Origin: Hybos culiciformis
Taxonomy: Eukaryota > Arthropoda > Insecta > Diptera > Hybotidae
NCBI GenBank assembly: GCA_964007475.1
Contig: OZ023275.1
Span: 5,952,001-6,016,000, forward strand
Reading direction: 5' to 3'
Length of the DNA: 64,000 nucleotides
This document shows, one piece after another, positions 59,881-64,000 of this stretch (its first letter is position 1; each line of letters starts with the position of its first letter). The notes below the pieces were generated by a model. It worked only from the letters and a program-made list of their open reading frames with translations. It had not been told where the DNA came from and ran no database searches. Both the position numbers and the translations under genes were made by a program.

Positions 59881-60550
59881 CACTAGGTAGAAAAAGTCTG
59901 CGTACGATCTGGTTTTCTTATTTTTTGTTCGCCATGTTCCTAGTTTTTGATGTCATTTAAAAGAACTCTATAAAAAAAGTTTTTTGTGAAAAAATTTTTT
60001 TTTTTTCAAAATTTAAATTTTGAGAAATCTCAATTTTTGGAAAAGTCTGCGTACAGCCGTTTTTAATGCGGCGTCTCAGAAATTAACTAGTAATGTCATT
60101 TGAAAGGTAATTAAATGTATATAATTTTGCACCATATAATTTTATCCCTACGATAATGTAAAGTGTCAAAAATTGTCTTTGAAAGTCATAGAAATAGCTT
60201 AGAACCGCTGGAAAATAGGTTAGTAGAACCGCTTGTTTTTATGACTTTCAAAGGCGATTTTTGACACTTTCCCTTATCGTAGGGTTAAAATTATATGGTG
60301 CAAAATTATCTACATTCAATTGCCTTTCAAATAACATTACTAGTTAATTTCTTAGACGCGACATTAAAAACGGCTGTACACAGACATTTCCAAAAAATGA
60401 GATTTCTTAAAATTTAAATTGAGAAAAAAAAATTTTTTTTCACAAAAAAACTTTTTTTATAGAGTTCTTTTAAATGACATCAAAAACTGGGAACATGTCG
60501 AACGAAAAATAAGAAAACGAGCCCCGTACGCAGACTTTTTCTACCTAGTG
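59881..60550. mobile_element. Long foldback MITE with TA target duplication
   Basis: Almost the whole 670 bp is one inverted repeat: left arm 59881-60190, right arm 60240-60550, with a 49-base loop that itself contains AGAACCGCT twice. The outer 25 bases are identical, starting CACTAGGTAGAAAAAGTCTG. TA lies on both sides (59879-59880 and 60551-60552), pointing to a Tc1/mariner-type transposase as mover. Inner arms differ by scattered substitutions. Open frames crossing it are by-products of the palindrome. In transcripts it would fold into a long double strand. Confidence 0.9.
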
Positions 60551-60886
60551 TATATTAGAAATACAAGCCTCTTTGCAACAAATTTTTTTTACGGAATTTT
60601 AATAAAATCGAAAAGGGTCTATATCTAAAATATAATCTTTTATTTTATTTACATCCGAAGTAAAATAATAAAATGAAAATGATAAAAGATGAAATAAAAA
60701 CTATAATTTTTATAACTTCTGATGTTAATATATGAATAATTTTTCAAAATTAATATTTCACTTTGTTGTTTAAATTTTTGAATAAAACAAGATAAATTTT
60801 ATGAAATATTTTTTTCATTTACATTATATGTATAAAGTTTTTTTTAATTTATTTTAATTTATTATATATTTTTTTACAAAATTAGT

Positions 60887-60930
60887 GAGCTTTATGAAAG
60901 AATAAAATGAGCTTCATGAAAGAATAAAAT
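60887..60930. repeat. 22-bp tandem duplication
   Basis: Two adjacent copies of GAGCTTYATGAAAGAATAAA plus AT differ at one position. No coding sense. Confidence 0.75.
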
Positions 60931-63237
60931 CATACATATTTTTTTCATACATATATTATTATTTAAAAGATAATTTTAAAATAAAAATAAAATGCACTGC
61001 ACAAGTCTTGAAAAAATTTTTAAAAATCTATTTCACACTTAGGTTGGTATTCAACTGAAGATAAAGTACAAGATAAATTTTATCTTCAAAATGAACATTA
61101 TTGAGTGAGATAAAATTTTTAAATTAAACTATTATTTTAATTTTAATATTTTTTACTATTATTTTAATATTAATTTTTTTGGAAAGCATATAAGGAATTC
61201 AAATAAAATTTAAACAAATAAAAAATAAAGAAAAAGGATTTTTCCTTACAAATTTATTCATTCTAAACTTGTAATTCAATTCCAAGTTTAACGCTTTGAC
61301 TACATTCTTGGAAATTTGAAATATTAATTCTATGATAAAACGGCCTAATTCGTATTTGGTTTCTATAATGAAACCATGTATTTTCGTGTGATAGATATAA
61401 ATACACCTATACGCTAAACAAATTTACTTTTTTACAACTTTTTTCATTCATTTTTTATTATTTTAACCCAATAATAAACAAATCAAACAAACTTTTTTTT
61501 TTAATGCAACGTTCTTGCAATATTTATCTACCTGGGTAGAAAAATATTTGAAAAAAAGCAGTTGCAAAATAAATTGTTTGTCAACCAGTAAAAATTTTTT
61601 TTTTATCAGCGTACTACAAAGCAAAAACCAAAAAAAAAATTTTCAAACATTTTTCAACAGCAAAAATTTATACGAAAAATCTCATTTTTTTCGCAGCGTA
61701 CTACTTTTTTTGTATCAGCATACCAAGCTTTAACTTCAAGTTTATTATTGTAAAAAATATCTCCCAAACAAACTTAAAACAAAATGCTGATCCATTATTT
61801 TTAGGGGGAAAAGTTAGAATTCATAAAAAATTTCTCTTGGACTAGGAAGTTTCAAGCTTTTGTTAATTAATAAATTTTTTATCATAAAATTTTATATATA
61901 GGTAATAGGTATGTAAAAAATAATTAGCATGTAAGACGGAGCAAAAAAAAGAAAGTTGTTTCTATAAATTGACTTTGGATTGAATTTCTCACAGTATATT
62001 TACATTGAAAATTAATTATTCTTAAGATATTACCACCAAAAATATAAAATAATTTCAAGGTAAATTTTAAAAACTATTTTGGTGGTAGAATACTAAACAT
62101 GAGCTCAAAGAGGGGCACATAATCGTAAAGTTTATTACTAAAAAAAAATAGGTAAAAATTATACTATAATAATAACATTTTAATAATTTTTTTGATTCTT
62201 TTATGTTTGAAATATTGGTTAAATATTGTAATTGGTAGGAACTAGAATGTTATACTAAGGTGCGTATTTGTAGGCGTTTGAACGCGTAAATTTTTCATTT
62301 TCTTATCTTTGGAAGAAATGCTGAAAAAAATATCCGTGTCAAGACAAGAAAATGTCAAGTGAGGCTTTCTAACCGATCGGAGTTTTAGAGATCGGGGAGT
62401 TTTGGCTTTTATATTAGAAACGACAAAAAATTGCTCATTTCGAATTTAACCTTGGCCGGATTTGTCATCCTAGGCCAGTATAATAAATCAATTCGATTTC
62501 GGATGGCAGGCTCCATTATTACTTTTATGGGAATTTTAAAAAATTACTTTTATTTGTAAGAACAATATAATCAGTAGGAAAATGTCATTAAAAATGCATA
62601 ATTTGTATATGCTAAAAAGAAATGCATTTGCAGTAACAATGCACACAAAAAAAAAGAAATTTATATTAAAAATTTATTAAGTTTTAAGAATTGTTAATTT
62701 TGCATTTTTGATCAAATCAAAAATGAAATAAAATAACATTTTTAAGCCTTCTCGGTAACAGTCATTCAATTAAAAGGCTATTCCATCCTTCGATCCAAGT
62801 TTGCACAGTCACAGTAACATTTTAGTCATTTGAGCCTGATAGCATAAGAAGGCAATTTCTACCTTTACAGCAATTTCTACCTTTTAGTGAGATGAAGTGA
62901 GTAATGTAATATTCAAAAAAAAACTCGTATATGCTACTTGTTAGAATAAGATAGTAATGTAATTTCTAAGACTAGATTCAAAGATAATAGAAAATTTATC
63001 AAAAACTAAAAATCTCATAAAGAAAGAAAAAAATAAAAAAAAACTTTTTAAAACACACTTTTATAAATGAGTAGAAAATGCACTAAAAATAAAAAATAAT
63101 TTTTTCTTTCCACTTAAATAAGATCCATGATCTTTATAAGTAGACTGCAGATTTATATGCAATTTTTTGTTTTCAGGTTAAAAAAAGAATATACTTTCAA
63201 TATCGTCTTCTAATAAATAGTAAAAGAGATTTTCGTT

Positions 63238-63352
63238 AACATATCGAAATATGCATTTTTTATGAAAAATTTATGCAAGTGCATATGCAGCAAATATGAA
63301 CAAAATATGCAAGCAAATATATGCAAACACATGCAAAATATGCAGAAAATTT
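63238..63352. repeat. Cluster of ATGCA / ATATGCA motifs
   Basis: ATGCA occurs seven times in about 115 bases, often as AATATGCAA or CATATGCAG, with no fixed spacing. A looser group of the same motif lies at 62581-62650. It may be an old dispersed repeat or a cluster of factor sites (ATGCA-like octamer cores); the sequence does not decide. Confidence 0.4.
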
Positions 63353-63911
63353 CATTAGAAAAAAAAACAATTATTGAAAAAAAAAACCTATTTCACACTA
63401 AAATTAGTTATTCAATTGATAAAAATATTCAATTATAATTGAAATCGCAATAAATCATAAATTTTTTTCAAATAATTGGTGCTGCTAAAACAATTCTTTT
63501 TAAGTAATACCGTTTCCAAAAACGTTTAAGTTTCATGAAATTTAAACAGAAGCTATTAAAACAAATAGGACCGATTCAAAAACATTAAAAAACAATTTTG
63601 TATTTTTTTTGATTAATTTTTTGGTAACCGAAAAATTTTTCTAAGTTACATTTAACATTTTCAAAAAAATATTTCACAAATTTAATAAAAAATATCGCCA
63701 GAACACATCAAAAATTGTTAAATTTTCGACGAAATATTGACGACTACAAGCAACAACAAGAAAATTTCAAAACCAGACTTCAAAATTTAAAAAACAAATC
63801 AATGCATTTTAGTAAATTTTTTTCAGCGAATCCTTTTTATATCGTCGATTTCGCGCATTATTTTTGATAGTATGTTTTTAAATTCGGTAGGAAATACTAT
63901 GCCGTACTCCT

Positions 63912-64000
63912 CAGCGGCGGACTGGCACAAAAATTCGGCCCGGGCATTTCAAAAGGAACTAGGCTAGCGATGAAAATGCCCAAAAACAGTAAATAATAAA
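63912..64000 (+). mobile_element. Left end of a hAT-like element, cut by the window edge
   Basis: CAGCGGCGGACTGGCACAAA opens the segment and is followed by TTCGGCCCGGGCATT, much more GC-rich than its surroundings. A CAG start and GGCCCGGGC-type subterminal sequence resemble ends of hAT elements. The other end lies outside the window, so neither the inverted repeat nor the 8-bp duplication can be checked. The candidate left duplication would be GTACTCCT. Confidence 0.45.

Larger units (their letters stand above)
60553..63911. other. AT-rich noncoding DNA
   Basis: Apart from the 22-bp duplication and the ATGCA cluster, nothing is recognised. A more balanced patch at 62260-62530 (GATCGGAGTTTTAGAGATCGG forms a small hairpin) has no long frame. 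Confidence 0.45.

Noticed and set aside
60419..60628. 69-codon frame over the right arm of the 59881-60550 palindrome
   Set aside because: It crosses the element border into flanking DNA and is rich in residues coded by A/T runs; no sign of a gene.
1..64000. CRISPR arrays, bacterial operons, rRNA or intact tRNA genes
   Set aside because: None found. Repeats present are transposon termini, short tandem arrays or microsatellites; no regular spacers, no ribosome binding sites, no long bacterial-type genes.
1..64000. Mitochondrial DNA insertion
   Set aside because: The high A+T prompted the check, but no mitochondrial protein or rRNA segment was recognised in any frame.
1..64000. A new multi-gene biological system
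   Set aside because: Only one spliced gene is well supported and the remaining structured sequence is decayed mobile DNA; nothing links the pieces into a functional system.

Overview
This 64 kb window looks like nuclear DNA from an AT-rich invertebrate, most likely an insect. The evidence is composition and content: very high A+T with long homopolymer runs, GT-AG spliced exons, and many cut-and-paste DNA transposon remnants of the hAT, pogo and Tc1/mariner-like types. There are no operons, ribosome binding sites, rRNA genes, intact tRNA genes or CRISPR arrays. The species cannot be fixed from the sequence alone.

The only strong host gene is on the minus strand. It has a start exon (20025-20061), a 390-nt exon (16920-17309) and a 72-nt exon (16576-16647). 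All three junctions are GT-AG and every phase agrees. A possible last exon lies at 3833-3891, beyond a 12.7 kb intron. The predicted protein starts MDLPEEGETSLGKDF and is low in complexity, with a basic cluster, an acidic stretch and an Asn run. I do not recognise the family. Weaker single-exon candidates on the same strand are at 5542-5623, 20392-20480 and 44774-44851.

Most of the remaining structure is mobile DNA. From left to right: a 920-bp hAT remnant with an 8-bp target duplication and a transposase tail (9391-10310); a 396-bp palindromic element (10583-10978), with a second copy in opposite orientation (25709-26070) and a broken third copy (50616-50750); a 689-bp element with a CTCTAGAAA terminal repeat and a degenerate internal repeat (31486-32174); a telomere-like 7-bp array (32970-33022); a pogo-like element that keeps the first 36 codons of its transposase (38781-39766); a foldback element whose arms are arrays of a 14-bp unit (41268-41997); a 617-bp hAT-type element (44112-44728); a 680-bp hAT-type element with a minus-strand transposase tail (58418-59097); a 670-bp near-perfect foldback element with TA duplications (59881-60550); and the start of another hAT-like element running off the right edge (63912-64000).

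The rest is AT-rich intron or intergenic DNA in which I see only simple repeats and a few somewhat GC-richer, unassigned patches (about 7560-7960, 26095-26560, 45595-45834 and 46150-46470). No interacting gene set or novel enzymatic system is visible. The most original items are the uncharacterised split gene and the two foldback elements.
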